This document shows positions 18,396 through 28,283 of a stretch of DNA of 64,000 nucleotides, piece by piece. Position 1 is the stretch's first letter; each line of letters opens with the position of its first letter. The notes under the pieces are model-generated. The model was not told the DNA's origin. It ran no database searches and was given only the letters and a program-made list of their open reading frames with translations. The position numbers and the translations under genes are program-made. This DNA is from Phyllobacterium brassicacearum. Its GTDB lineage: Bacteria; Pseudomonadota; Alphaproteobacteria; Rhizobiales; Rhizobiaceae. The DNA is taken from assembly GCF_003010955.1 (NCBI RefSeq), contig NZ_PGGO01000003.1:329796-393795 (forward strand), in the 5' to 3' direction.

Positions 18396-19610
18396 ATGAA
18401 CAAACTATCGATTGCCCTAGCCGCCAGCCTTTTGGTTTTGTCCAGCGCCGCCAATGCACTCGACCAGGTGGCGTCACCGCAGCCGGCAATCGCGAAGCCT
18501 GCCTGTGGCGGTGAATTGGAGCCTTGGTTCAACGGACTGATCAACGAGGCCAAAGCTGCCGGTGTCTCCGATAAGGGTATCAGCGAGCTGTTCAAAGCAT
18601 CGATGGACGACAAAGTTCTGGAGCGCGATCGCGCTCAGGGCGTGTTCAACCAGACATTCCTGACGTTTTCCTCGCGCATGGTGTCCGATTACCGTTTGAA
18701 GCAGGGTGCGGCAAATCTCAAGAAATATGCAGACGTCTTTGCCCGAGCTGAGGCAGAATATGGCGTGCCCGGCCCGGTAATCGCTGCCTTCTGGGGTCTG
18801 GAAACCGACTTCGGTGCTGTTCAGGGTGATTTCGACACGCTCAACGCGCTCCTGACGTTGTCATTTGATTGCCGCCGCCCGGAACTCTTCCGCCCGCAAC
18901 TGATCGCTCTCCTGAAACTCTTCGACAGCGGCGTTGTGGATGCCAAGACGACTGGCGCCTGGGCCGGTGAAATTGGCCAGATGCAGATGCTGCCGACCGA
19001 CTATCTCGAGCGCGGTGTAGACGGCGATGGCGATGAAAGGGTCGACCTGAAACACAGTGCTCCGGACGCCATCATGACGGCAGCACGCGTGATGCGTGAT
19101 CTCGGCTGGCGCAAGGGCGAACCTTGGCTCGAAGAAGTCAAGCTGACACGGGAATTGCCCTGGGAGAATGCCATTCGCACCAATCGCCTGCCCCATTCGA
19201 AATGGGCGGAATGGGGGGTGACGGGCATGAAGGGACCTCTTGGACCCGATGACGGCAATGCTTCCCTGCTCCTTCCCATGGGGCGCAAGGGACCGGCCTT
19301 CCTGTCCTATGCGAATTTCGACGTGTTCGTTGAGTGGAACAAGTCGATCATCTACGCGACGACTGCTGCCTATTTCGCCACGCGCCTTGCTGGCGCGGGC
19401 CCGCTTGAGCCGACTAATCCTGAACCCGGTCTCAATCCGGAGCAGATGAAAGAATTGCAGAATAAGCTTGCAGCGCGCGGCCACGACATGGGGCCGAAGA
19501 TCGATGGCGTGTTTGGCATCCTCACCCGCGACGCGGTGCGCGAGGAGCAAATCCGCCTCGGCCTGCCGGCTGATTCCTGGCCAACGCCGGAGCTGCTCGG
19601 CAAACTCTAA
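18396..19610 (+). CDS. MltB-type lytic murein transglycosylase
   Basis: A 404-residue periplasmic enzyme that cleaves glycan strands to 1,6-anhydroMurNAc ends. Residues 1-21 are a signal peptide. The MltB domain has WGLETDFG with catalytic E136 and GEIGQMQMLPTDYL. A peptidoglycan-binding domain lies at about 340-400 (LQNKLAARGHDMGPKIDGVFG). No lipobox is seen, so it should be soluble in the periplasm. The ATG at 18396 is preferred over a longer open frame. It converges with the PLP decarboxylase gene, overlapping by 4 bp. Confidence 0.93.
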   Translation: MNKLSIALAASLLVLSSAANALDQVASPQPAIAKPACGGELEPWFNGLINEAKAAGVSDKGISELFKASMDDKVLERDRAQGVFNQTFLTFSSRMVSDYRLKQGAANLKKYADVFARAEAEYGVPGPVIAAFWGLETDFGAVQGDFDTLNALLTLSFDCRRPELFRPQLIALLKLFDSGVVDAKTTGAWAGEIGQMQMLPTDYLERGVDGDGDERVDLKHSAPDAIMTAARVMRDLGWRKGEPWLEEVKLTRELPWENAIRTNRLPHSKWAEWGVTGMKGPLGPDDGNASLLLPMGRKGPAFLSYANFDVFVEWNKSIIYATTAAYFATRLAGAGPLEPTNPEPGLNPEQMKELQNKLAARGHDMGPKIDGVFGILTRDAVREEQIRLGLPADSWPTPELLGKL

Positions 19611-20854
19611 TGTTCGGCAGGAGCCATCGTTTCGAGCGTTGCAAACCCCTCTGGTCGGTCACCAGCATCGAACGGCGTCTCGACCTCGACAAACGTATCC
19701 GGGTAGAAGCCGTTGAAGCGCGTGCGCAGCGAGAGCGAATAGGCGCCGATATGGCCTATCTCGATCCAGTCGCCGGTGTCGACCGTCTCAGGCAGCCAGA
19801 ATGGGCGTGAGAGAATATCAACGGAATCACAGGTCGCTCCGCAGACCTTAAACGGGACGATCTCCTTCGGATCGCCGTTCCGGTGCTTCTTGGCGGGATC
19901 CGGGATGAAGCGGGCGGGCAACGTGATCTTGCCTGTCCATGAATCAGAGAGCGAGGCCCATATGCCGTCGTTAATGTAAAGGCGGCGGCCCTTGCGCAAA
20001 AGCACACGCACGATGAGCGAAAATGCGCGCGCCACAATGACCCGGCCTGGCTCTGCAACGAGTGGTAAATCGTCAAAGGCATATTCCTTGATGTCCCCGC
20101 GTAGCCGCGACATCAGCTGGCCAAGCGAAGGCATCTCCACGTGCTTGCGCTTGGGGTCATGGCCATATTCGGCAGGAAACCCGCCACCGACGTCGAGGCC
20201 AGCCAAGGGCACTCCCGCACGATTGCGAACCCAATCCGCCGAACTCAAGGCGCGCTCATAGGTGTCTGGATCCTCAATCTGGCTGCCGACGTGAAAACAC
20301 AGACCGACCATGTAGCCGATCTTGTGGGCGCGCTGCAGAAGCTCTACCGCATGCGCCGGCGCCGCGCCGAACTTCTTAGAAAGTTCATACGCCGCATGCC
20401 CCTTGGTCTGCAGGCGCACGTAGAGAGTGATACTGCCAGGATCGATATCGAGTGCCCGCACGATACGTGTCACCTTGGCGATTTCGTCCTCATGATCGAC
20501 GGACAGAACCCGGATGCCATAGGTTTCAAGTGCCAGGCGAATGTCCGACTGCGCCTTGATTGGATGCATGTAGAGCATCTGTGCGTTTGGCGCGACCTTG
20601 CGCACTGCTTCAAATTCTCCGGGGGACGCAACATCGAATGTATTAATGCCGTTGCGCGCCAGCGTCTCCAGCACGAGATTTTCGCCGTTGGTCTTGACTG
20701 CATAGGCCGTCTCGCCGGGGAACATCTGCATGAACTGATGCGCGTCTTCAACCAGTACTTGTGGCCGGAAGCAGTAAACCGGTTGATCCGGCCGCAGGGT
20801 GAGCGCTGCTTCACGGGCCGAGGCGAATCGTTGCATCGTTTTGTTCTGCGTCAT
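19607..20854 (-). CDS. PLP-dependent ornithine/diaminopimelate-type decarboxylase
   Basis: A 415-residue fold-III decarboxylase. The PLP lysine is K54 in AYAVKTN, HVGSQ and the glycine loop DVGGGFP follow, EPGR binds phosphate, and the dimer-partner cysteine sits in CGATCDSVD. The sequence is closer to ornithine/lysine decarboxylases (polyamine synthesis) than to LysA, which has a distinct GEPGR-AGxLV pattern and length. Substrate choice between ornithine, lysine and a related amino acid cannot be settled. It is cytosolic, monocistronic, and divergent from the EamA transporter. Confidence 0.82.
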   Translation of the reverse strand: MTQNKTMQRFASAREAALTLRPDQPVYCFRPQVLVEDAHQFMQMFPGETAYAVKTNGENLVLETLARNGINTFDVASPGEFEAVRKVAPNAQMLYMHPIKAQSDIRLALETYGIRVLSVDHEDEIAKVTRIVRALDIDPGSITLYVRLQTKGHAAYELSKKFGAAPAHAVELLQRAHKIGYMVGLCFHVGSQIEDPDTYERALSSADWVRNRAGVPLAGLDVGGGFPAEYGHDPKRKHVEMPSLGQLMSRLRGDIKEYAFDDLPLVAEPGRVIVARAFSLIVRVLLRKGRRLYINDGIWASLSDSWTGKITLPARFIPDPAKKHRNGDPKEIVPFKVCGATCDSVDILSRPFWLPETVDTGDWIEIGHIGAYSLSLRTRFNGFYPDTFVEVETPFDAGDRPEGFATLETMAPAEH

Positions 20855-20978
20855 GCAAAACTCTTATCAAGGACAGGTGACAGACGAAAGTCGGTTTCTT
20901 GCAGCTGGAATCGGGTGGTTTTATACCGTTGATCAGCTAGAAACCTCATCAGACAGCACTGTCCGAAAGGATCTACCC

Positions 20979-21917
20979 GTGTCCACTGCGCAAACAACGT
21001 CGCCAAATCCTCTTGCCATGACCAGCTTCGCATGGTTGCAACTGCTTCTTCTCGGCGCAATCTGGGGTGGCTCATTCTTCTTTGCGCGTGTCGCGGTTCA
21101 GGTTGTTCCGCCGTTGACGTTGGTGCTTTTTCGCGTAGCAGTCGCAGCTCTCGCACTGCATGTCTATTTGCTTAACCGCGGCGTCCGGTTCTGGGACTAC
21201 CGTCACCACGCATTTGAGTTCGCCGGGCTTGGCCTGCTGATGAACGTCATCCCCTTTTCGTTGCTCTTTATCGGCCAGACAGTTCTTGGCGCAGGCGTCG
21301 AGTCAATCCTCAATGCGACAACACCGATTTGGACTGTCGTTGTCGCCGCTATCCTTACGGTAGACGAAAAGGTTACCATCAATAAACTTGTCGGCATTCT
21401 GCTGGGAATATTCGGGCTTGTCATCATGATCGGCCCCGGTGTTCTTACGGGTCTGGGCGGTCCGCTGTGGGCAGAAATTGCTGTCATTTGCGCCACCCTG
21501 TCCTATGCCTTTGCCGGCATTCTGGCAAAGCGCTTCAAGGGAGTGCCCCCTACAGTGACTTCGACCGGTCAGATGACAGCATCCACGCTCGTCATGATAC
21601 CCGTGGTGCTCATCTACGACGGCGTTCCCGCCGTGACGACCATCGATACTGGTGTCTGGCTGGCCATTCTCGGTCTTGGCCTCCTGTCGACCGCCTTCGC
21701 CTATATCCTCTATTTTTCGATCGTGCGGACCGCCGGCGCAACAAATGCATCACTCGTCACTTTGATCGTACCGGTCAGCGCCATACTTCTTGGAACAATT
21801 TTTCTCGATGAACGTCTGGCGGCTCACGATTTCATGGGCATGGCATTGATAGCCTTTGGTCTGCTGATCATCGACGGACGCTTAATGAACGTTTGGCAAA
21901 AACGGCAAAAAGTGTAA
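20979..21917 (+). CDS. EamA/DMT family permease
   Basis: A 312-residue inner-membrane transporter with two EamA repeats and about 10 helices. Hallmarks are LGAIWGGSFFFARVA in helix 1, LNATTPIWTVVVAAI at the end of the first repeat and ASLVTLIVPVSAILLG at the end of the second. A GTG start at 20979 is chosen because AAGGA lies about 9 bp upstream and the protein then has family length; the frame is open 180 bp further. Such permeases export metabolites or amino acids. The gap to the divergent decarboxylase might suggest amine or amino-acid traffic; the substrate is unknown. Confidence 0.87.
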   Translation: MSTAQTTSPNPLAMTSFAWLQLLLLGAIWGGSFFFARVAVQVVPPLTLVLFRVAVAALALHVYLLNRGVRFWDYRHHAFEFAGLGLLMNVIPFSLLFIGQTVLGAGVESILNATTPIWTVVVAAILTVDEKVTINKLVGILLGIFGLVIMIGPGVLTGLGGPLWAEIAVICATLSYAFAGILAKRFKGVPPTVTSTGQMTASTLVMIPVVLIYDGVPAVTTIDTGVWLAILGLGLLSTAFAYILYFSIVRTAGATNASLVTLIVPVSAILLGTIFLDERLAAHDFMGMALIAFGLLIIDGRLMNVWQKRQKV

Positions 21918-22221
21918 AGTTTTCAATAATGCGTTAGCACTATAGCTCAAAGTGCCAAGTTGAATTTCGGCGGGATTGTGGCAAAGCGTTACAAATGCTA
22001 GTTACAACGAATGTCGTTGTGCAGTGCAAAAATATACCCGATTCACGTACATTTTATCGTGAATTTAGAATTTTTTTGCTACTATAAATCTGTTTCATTT
22101 CAAAAACTTAAGGTTCTTGGGCAAAAAATTTCTACTCGTCCTGTCACACATCGGTAATAATTAGGCTTTTTCTGTGGCAAATTTGCGCTATGCTAAATCG
22201 GTTAACTGCAGGAGACAAACG
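21918..22221. other. AT-rich intergenic stretch with an inverted repeat
   Basis: No protein or RNA gene is recognised before the small gene at 22222. An inverted repeat ATTCACG / CGTGAAT spans 22041-22064. A possible -10 box TATGCT at 22189-22194 could serve the small gene, but no convincing -35 box accompanies it. Confidence 0.4.
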
Positions 22222-22308
22222 ATGGGACTAACTCGATCGATGAATGTCCTTATGATCTGTGCAGCGTTCGCATTTATTGGTGCAATGGTCGTAGGACTAA
22301 TACCCTGA
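22222..22308 (+). CDS. 28-residue membrane microprotein
   Basis: A very short gene: ATG at 22222 with AGGAG 8 bp upstream (in CAGGAGACAAACG), 28 codons and a TGA. The product starts MGLTRSMNVLMIC and continues as one hydrophobic helix (about residues 8-27, ending VVGLIP). It looks like a single-pass inner-membrane peptide. The strong ribosome site, suitable topology and a hairpin 60 bp downstream support a real gene. I believe similar short membrane proteins occur in other rhizobia but cannot name a family. It stands alone between the EamA gene and convergent metF. Confidence 0.6.
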   Translation: MGLTRSMNVLMICAAFAFIGAMVVGLIP

Positions 22309-22340
22309 CATAAATCATGAACGCTACGGAGATGGTCTCA

Positions 22341-22396
22341 GACCGTTATCAGAGTGAAACAAGATGGAACGGTCCGGTTAAAGCAACCGGGCCGTT
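22341..22396. terminator. Bidirectional hairpin with alternative pairing
   Basis: A 12-bp stem (AACGGTCCGGTT at 22368-22379 with AACCGGGCCGTT at 22385-22396, loop AAAGC) lies between the small gene and the metF end. The upstream GACCGTT (22341-22347) can instead pair with AACGGTC inside the 5' arm, so two structures compete. The T-tract is poor on both strands, so termination efficiency is uncertain. Confidence 0.5.
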
Positions 22397-22424
22397 TCCC
22401 ATTTTACGGTAGCCTACTTTGTCA

Positions 22425-23354
22425 TCAGGCCGCAGCGCCAGCCAGATTGGCCTCTAACGCAGTGCCTCCGGGGCGAATGCCGATCAAATGGCAGATCGCA
22501 AACGCAAGATCGGCCCGGTTCATCGTATAGAAATGGAAATCCTGGATCCCGCGCTCGACAAGATCGAGCACCTGCTCAGCTGCCACCGCTGAGGCAACCA
22601 GCGCGTGGGTCTGTGGATCGTTTTCCAGTCCATCAAATCGCTCGGTGAGCCAACCTGGAATATGTGTTCCCGCCTTCGAGCAGAAATTGGTCACCTGCGT
22701 GAAATTGTGGATCGGCAGGATGCCTGGCAGGATCGGAATATAGATACCGGCGCGGCGAACCTTCTCGACATAGCGTTCGTAAAGATCATTCTCGAAGAAG
22801 AACTGAGTGATCGCCCTTGTGGCACCATTGTCCACCTTGCGCTTCAGCATATCGATATCGGTCGCAAAGTCCGGGCTCTCCGGATGCTTTTCTGGATAGG
22901 CCGAGACCGAGATGTCGAAGTCCGCGAACGCCTTCAGGCCGGCGACCAGATCGGCACCATTCTCATAACCGCCCGGAGTTGGCTTGTAATGCGCACCCAC
23001 TCCGCTCGCGGGATCACCTCGCAACGCCACGAAGCGCTTGACCCCCATCGCTGCAAATTCTCGCACAACCGTGTCGACTTCTTCCTTTGTCGCGTCCACG
23101 CAGGTGAGGTGCGCCGCGGCATTGACATCCGTTTCGGTGAGGATTCGCTTGATTGTGCGGGCGGTACGTTCACGGGTTGAGCCTCCTGCCCCATAGGTTA
23201 CCGAGACGAACTCGGGATTGAGAGGCGCAAGCCGTGTCACGGTCTCCCAAAGACGTTCCTCCATCACCTCGGTCTTGGGCGGGAAGAATTCAAATGAAAC
23301 CCGAATGTTGGTTCCTAGATCGGGACGGCGGGATTGGCGGAAAAAACTCATCAT
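22425..23354 (-). CDS. metF: Methylenetetrahydrofolate reductase MetF
   Basis: A 309-residue FAD enzyme reducing 5,10-methylene-THF to 5-methyl-THF for methionine synthesis. Family motifs include SFEFFPPKT near the N-terminus, VSVTYGAGGSTRERT, LTCVDATKEEV, FVALRGDP and the ITQFFFEND segment. The start ATG at 23354 follows GGAGAG by 5-6 bp. Its first codons overlap the stop of the upstream regulator gene (ATGA), indicating translational coupling. The regulator-metF pair is a known arrangement in alphaproteobacteria and points to control by the methyl cycle. Confidence 0.96.
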   Translation of the reverse strand: MMSFFRQSRRPDLGTNIRVSFEFFPPKTEVMEERLWETVTRLAPLNPEFVSVTYGAGGSTRERTARTIKRILTETDVNAAAHLTCVDATKEEVDTVVREFAAMGVKRFVALRGDPASGVGAHYKPTPGGYENGADLVAGLKAFADFDISVSAYPEKHPESPDFATDIDMLKRKVDNGATRAITQFFFENDLYERYVEKVRRAGIYIPILPGILPIHNFTQVTNFCSKAGTHIPGWLTERFDGLENDPQTHALVASAVAAEQVLDLVERGIQDFHFYTMNRADLAFAICHLIGIRPGGTALEANLAGAAA

Positions 23355-24358
23355 ACACTCTCCGTGACGCGGGAGGTTAAAGTCGGATCGGCGATCAGCA
23401 AGCGTGGGTCGCGTGCCAGCCACAATTTGACGGTCAATTTATCTTTGCCTTTTGGCTCAAGTTGCAGGCTGTCTTCAAGCATCAGGCCAGCTTCCGTGAG
23501 CCATTCACGCATCTGCTCGTCGGCGAAGCCCAAACGGACATGCGCATGATTGTCGCGCAGAAATTCAAGTTCGTGTGGAGCGAAATCGACGATCAGCATG
23601 CGCCCGCCTGCACGCAGCGCACGCGCGGCCTCGCGAATGGCGTCTGCTGGATTGTCGAGGAAGTGCAACACCTGGTGAATGGTCACCAGATCGAAGGATT
23701 CCCGGTCGACCGGTAATGAATAAACATCGCCATGGCGCACCTGCGCATTGGTAATGCCGTCCCTGTCGAGGTTCGAGCGGGCGATCGTCAGCATGTCGCG
23801 GTTGATATCGATGCCAACGCCGCGCACATAAAGCGGAGCGAAGAGTTCCAGCAGGCGGCCTGTGCCTGTGCCGACATCAAGCATGGCCTGGAACGGCTTG
23901 CGGCCAATGATCTTCAGAAGAGCGTCTTCCACTGCGCCATCCGGCACATGCAATGACCGGATCACGTCCCAGCTTGTTGCATTAGCACTGAAATAGGCGG
24001 CGGCGCGTTCGCGGCGTTGCAACTTGACTGACGAAAGGCGTTCGAGATCACGCTCGAGAAGCAGATCAGAGCTGTCAAGGCGTTCCAGCAAGGAGCGCGC
24101 GATATCGCCGACGATGAGGGAATCGGCCAGTCGGAAATAAGCCCATGATCCCTCCTGATAGCGGTTGATCAGGCTGGCTTCAAACAACAGCTTGAGGTGG
24201 CGCGACACACGGGGCTGGGACTGACCGAGGATGGACGTAAGGTCGGAAACTGTCAGATCACCACGCGACAGCAGGGCCAGGATGCGCAGACGACTAGGCT
24301 CGGCCGCAGCTTTGAGCGTATCGACCATCAGATCAAGATTGAGATCACGCTTGTCCAT
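23351..24358 (-). CDS. ArsR-type regulator fused to a methyltransferase domain (SahR-like)
   Basis: A 335-residue two-domain protein. Residues 1-90 are an ArsR winged helix (AAEPSRLRILALLSRGDLTVSDL, then SQPRVSRHLKLL). From about 165 on is a class I SAM-binding domain with LDVGTGTGRLLELF and a FDLVTIHQVLHFLDNP motif. No metal-binding cysteines are visible. Regulators of this architecture next to metF have been described as SahR, which senses S-adenosylhomocysteine and controls the methionine cycle; identity here is inference. The ATG at 24358 follows GAGGG. A near-perfect 20-bp palindrome lies 18-37 bp upstream of the start, suggesting autorepression of the regulator-metF operon. Confidence 0.82.
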   Translation of the reverse strand: MDKRDLNLDLMVDTLKAAAEPSRLRILALLSRGDLTVSDLTSILGQSQPRVSRHLKLLFEASLINRYQEGSWAYFRLADSLIVGDIARSLLERLDSSDLLLERDLERLSSVKLQRRERAAAYFSANATSWDVIRSLHVPDGAVEDALLKIIGRKPFQAMLDVGTGTGRLLELFAPLYVRGVGIDINRDMLTIARSNLDRDGITNAQVRHGDVYSLPVDRESFDLVTIHQVLHFLDNPADAIREAARALRAGGRMLIVDFAPHELEFLRDNHAHVRLGFADEQMREWLTEAGLMLEDSLQLEPKGKDKLTVKLWLARDPRLLIADPTLTSRVTESV

Positions 24359-24375
24359 CACATCACCCTCAAAAG

Positions 24376-24395
24376 ACATAAAGATATGTTTATGT
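24376..24395. promoter_or_regulatory. 20-bp palindromic operator of the metF regulator
   Basis: ACATAAAGATATGTTTATGT is a palindrome with 9 of 10 arm pairs matched. It sits directly upstream of the ArsR-methyltransferase gene and between divergent genes. An AT-rich palindrome with an AAAGAT centre is consistent with what I recall of SahR sites; this could not be checked. Confidence 0.65.
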
Positions 24396-24489
24396 GAGAA
24401 ATACATTATTTGCAAGTTGGTTTTTGCCATTGACGACAAAATTTGCCGCGTCTGAAATAGCCGGGAGAATCGCTACAAGGGAATTCCGA

Positions 24490-25537
<1,048 letters not shown>

Positions 25538-25548
25538 TCAGGCTATAA

Positions 25549-25702
25549 GGTCCGGCCGGTCTTCTGACTGAGGTTCATCTGAACCGCGCGCCTTCCGGAT
25601 ATCTCCGTGGCATCTGCGCGGCCCATCCCCTTTACAGCGTTGGGCACGTGCCGGATTTACACCGGCTTCCCGATTCTCCCGCAATATCGGGCACCGGACC
25701 TT
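25549..25702 (-). promoter_or_regulatory. Cobalamin (AdoCbl) riboswitch
   Basis: The minus strand carries the B12-box form GTCAGAAGACCGGCC (25568-25554), the core GGGAAGCCGGTG followed by AAATCCGGC, and a CGCTGTAAA segment. Helix P1 is closed by GGTCCGG (25702-25696) with CCGGACC (25555-25549). The aptamer ends 60 nt before the bluB start and no poly-U terminator follows, so control is probably at translation initiation. Confidence 0.92.
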
Positions 25703-25739
25703 CAATCCATTCGCCACAGAAACTTCTCTGACGCAAGCC

Positions 25740-26348
25740 TCAAGGCTGATAAATCCATTGTTCAGGTACGCGCACATCCACCTTTTCACCAGTGCGGATG
25801 GTGCCAGGCTTCTCAACCCAGGCAACGATGCCACGCAAACGCCGGGATAACCGGACAAAATCGAGTGCAGTCACCATATGGTCCACTGTGCCGGCGTGCT
25901 CGGCGACGGACCGGCCGGAAACCTTGCAGGGTGCGTTCTGCCCATCGACGCGCAGGGTCACGCCTCCCTCAAAAAACAACAGTGTACGCGGCGGCAGCAT
26001 CGAAAGTGATGGAACACCCTCGATGACCATATTGCCACCGATCCATTCCGGCTTGAGTTCCGAGAGCCCCATGCCAGTCGCAATTTCCTTGAGCTCGTCC
26101 GACGCGAGGATAGAAAGCTGGCGTTCGTTGCGCATTTCGGTGCCGCGCGGATACCAGGGTTCGCGACCACCCGACATGCGGGTCTGGCCGGCGTGATGGT
26201 CGCCGACGATCCCGTCAAATGTCAGTTCGAGTGAACTTGCCGGTGCCGTGATGAAATTGCCTGCGCGAGCCTCGAACACCCCGCTTACCCGGCCGCTGAT
26301 CTTGCGCGCGGGAACGATCTCGGTCGGGGTTGCTGTTAGATCAGTCAT
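25740..26348 (-). CDS. MOSC domain protein
   Basis: A 202-residue protein with a MOSC (molybdenum cofactor sulfurase C-terminal) domain. Visible features are the N-terminal KISGRVSGVFEARAGNF, a GIVGDHHAG turn, ERQLSILASDEL, WIGGNMVIEGV and the conserved cysteine in NAPCKVSGR. Such stand-alone MOSC proteins are thought to handle sulfur or molybdopterin sulfur transfer, or nitrogenous N-hydroxylated substrates as in YiiM/MOSC-3 proteins; substrate unknown. It is upstream of bluB on the same strand but separated from it by the riboswitch. Confidence 0.85.
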   Translation of the reverse strand: MTDLTATPTEIVPARKISGRVSGVFEARAGNFITAPASSLELTFDGIVGDHHAGQTRMSGGREPWYPRGTEMRNERQLSILASDELKEIATGMGLSELKPEWIGGNMVIEGVPSLSMLPPRTLLFFEGGVTLRVDGQNAPCKVSGRSVAEHAGTVDHMVTALDFVRLSRRLRGIVAWVEKPGTIRTGEKVDVRVPEQWIYQP

Positions 26349-26423
26349 TTGGCGCTCCTGGATTTCGCCGCACTTTACGAAAATCGACCGCGAAAACCAG
26401 CGAATATGACTGATGGGTCTGTC

Positions 26424-26455
26424 AAAAATGGTGATGGGAGGGTTTCCACCCTCCC
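26424..26455 (-). terminator. Probable terminator of ettA
   Basis: A perfect 7-bp stem GGGAGGG / CCCTCCC (26436-26455) just after the ettA stop, followed on the minus strand by ATCACCATTTTT. The T-run begins about 7 nt from the stem, so it is imperfect. Confidence 0.6.
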
Positions 26456-26462
26456 GCCAATA

Positions 26463-28112
26463 TCAACGTGTCAGAGGCTTGTAGGTCGGGCGCTTCGGAT
26501 TGACGCTGTCCGGACCGAGGCGGCGGATCTTGTCGTTTTCGTAGTCCTCGAAGTTGCCTTCGAACCATTCCACATGGCTGTCGCCTTCAAATGCCAGGAT
26601 ATGCGTCGCCAGACGATCGAGGAACATGCGATCGTGGCTGATGATCACAGCGCAGCCTGCATATTTTTCCAGCGCATCCTCAAGTGCCGCCAATGTTTCG
26701 GTGTCGAGATCGTTGGTCGGCTCGTCGAGCAGGAGAACATTGCCGCCGGCCTGCAGCATCTTGGCGAGATGCACGCGATTGCGCTGACCGCCGGAAAGAT
26801 TGCCGACCTTCTGCTGCTGGTCACTGCCCTTGAAATTGAACGCCGAGACATAGGCGCGCGAATTCATCTCATATTTGCCGAGCTTGATGATTTCATTGCC
26901 GCCGGAGATTTCTTCCCAGACGTTCTTGTCCGCTTTCAGATGATCGCGGCTCTGGTCGACATAGCCGAGATGCACCGTATCGCCGACACGGATCGAGCCG
27001 GAATCCGGCTTTTCCTGACCGGTGATCATCTTGAACAGCGTGGTCTTGCCTGCACCGTTGGGACCGATGATGCCGACAATACCGCCCGGAGGCAGTTTGA
27101 AAGTCAGGTTTTCAATGAGCATGCGATCGCCGAAGGATTTCGTGAGACCTTCTGCTTCGATCACGACCTGGCCAAGGCGCTCGCCCGCCGGAATGAGGAT
27201 CTGCGCGTCGCCGGGACGCTGATCATTCGCGGCATCTACGAGTGCATCATAGGCCTTGATACGCGCCTTCGATTTGGCCTGACGTGCTTTGGGGCTGGCA
27301 GAAATCCACTCACGCTCGCGCTCCAGCGCCTTCTGGCGCGAGTCGTCCTCGCGGCCTTCCTGCAGCATGCGCTTGGCCTTGGCGCCGAGATAGGCCGAAT
27401 AATTGCCCTCGTAAGGGATGCCGCGCCCACGATCGAGTTCGAGAATCCAGCCGGTTACATTGTCGAGGAAGTAGCGATCGTGGGTGATGAGAAGCACGGA
27501 GCCCGCATATTCCCGCAGGTGCTTTTCCAGCCATGCGGTGGTTTCGGCATCAAGATGGTTGGTCGGTTCGTCGAGGAGCAGCAGATCCGGCTGCGACAGC
27601 AACAGGCGGCAAAGCGCGACGCGGCGGCGCTCACCGCCGGAAAGGTTGGTGACCTCACTGTCGCCAGGCGGGCAGCGCAACGCTTCCATGGCCATTTCGA
27701 CCTGGGATTCCAGATCCCACAGGTTCTTGTGATCGATGAGATCCTGCAACTTGGCGCCTTCCTCGGCGGTCTCGTCGGAATAATTCATCATCAATTCATT
27801 GTAGCGGTCGAGGATGGCCTTTTTATCGGCAACACCGTCCATGACATTGCCCATCACGTCCTTGGTGGGATCGAGAACGGGCTCCTGCGCAAGGTAGCCA
27901 ACTGTTGCGCCATCGGCCAGCCATGCTTCGCCGGTGAACTCTTTGTCCATACCAGCCATGATCTTCAGGATGGTCGACTTACCAGCACCGTTCGGGCCAA
28001 GGATGCCGATCTTGGCGTCCGGATAGAAAGAAAGATGAATGTTTTCAAGAACCTTTTTGGTTCCATATGCCTTGTTCAGGCCGGCCATATGATAAATGAA
28101 TTGGCGTGCCAT
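26463..28112 (-). CDS. ettA: Energy-dependent translational throttle protein EttA
   Basis: A 549-residue ABC-F ATPase without membrane segments, close to the 555 residues of E. coli EttA. Two ATP-binding cassettes: Walker A GPNGAGKST at 39-47 and GPNGAGKTT near 355, signature loops LSGGERRRV and LSGGQRNRV, and the arm/linker region between them. It binds the ribosomal E site and gates the first peptide bond according to ADP/ATP. The ATG at 28112 follows a GGAG; a longer frame reaches 28196 but gives an unrelated N-terminus. It has a hairpin after its stop. Confidence 0.95.
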   Translation of the reverse strand: MARQFIYHMAGLNKAYGTKKVLENIHLSFYPDAKIGILGPNGAGKSTILKIMAGMDKEFTGEAWLADGATVGYLAQEPVLDPTKDVMGNVMDGVADKKAILDRYNELMMNYSDETAEEGAKLQDLIDHKNLWDLESQVEMAMEALRCPPGDSEVTNLSGGERRRVALCRLLLSQPDLLLLDEPTNHLDAETTAWLEKHLREYAGSVLLITHDRYFLDNVTGWILELDRGRGIPYEGNYSAYLGAKAKRMLQEGREDDSRQKALEREREWISASPKARQAKSKARIKAYDALVDAANDQRPGDAQILIPAGERLGQVVIEAEGLTKSFGDRMLIENLTFKLPPGGIVGIIGPNGAGKTTLFKMITGQEKPDSGSIRVGDTVHLGYVDQSRDHLKADKNVWEEISGGNEIIKLGKYEMNSRAYVSAFNFKGSDQQQKVGNLSGGQRNRVHLAKMLQAGGNVLLLDEPTNDLDTETLAALEDALEKYAGCAVIISHDRMFLDRLATHILAFEGDSHVEWFEGNFEDYENDKIRRLGPDSVNPKRPTYKPLTR

Positions 28113-28283
28113 AACGCGCGTCACTCCGGTGTTCGGGAATTTAGGGACATGAATTTGCGCCGTATGTAGGCGAAAGGGACCCGTGTGGCAATGCATGGGT
28201 GGGTTATTTCGGGTATTCCGCCCATCTTAAGCCCCTCCCTCGCCACGCCCGCATCTGAGTCTGGCCATTGAACTGGTTGGGAA

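Noticed and set aside
26349..28169. 606-codon open frame antisense to ettA
   Set aside because: Mirror of a strongly conserved ABC-F gene; no recognisable domain.
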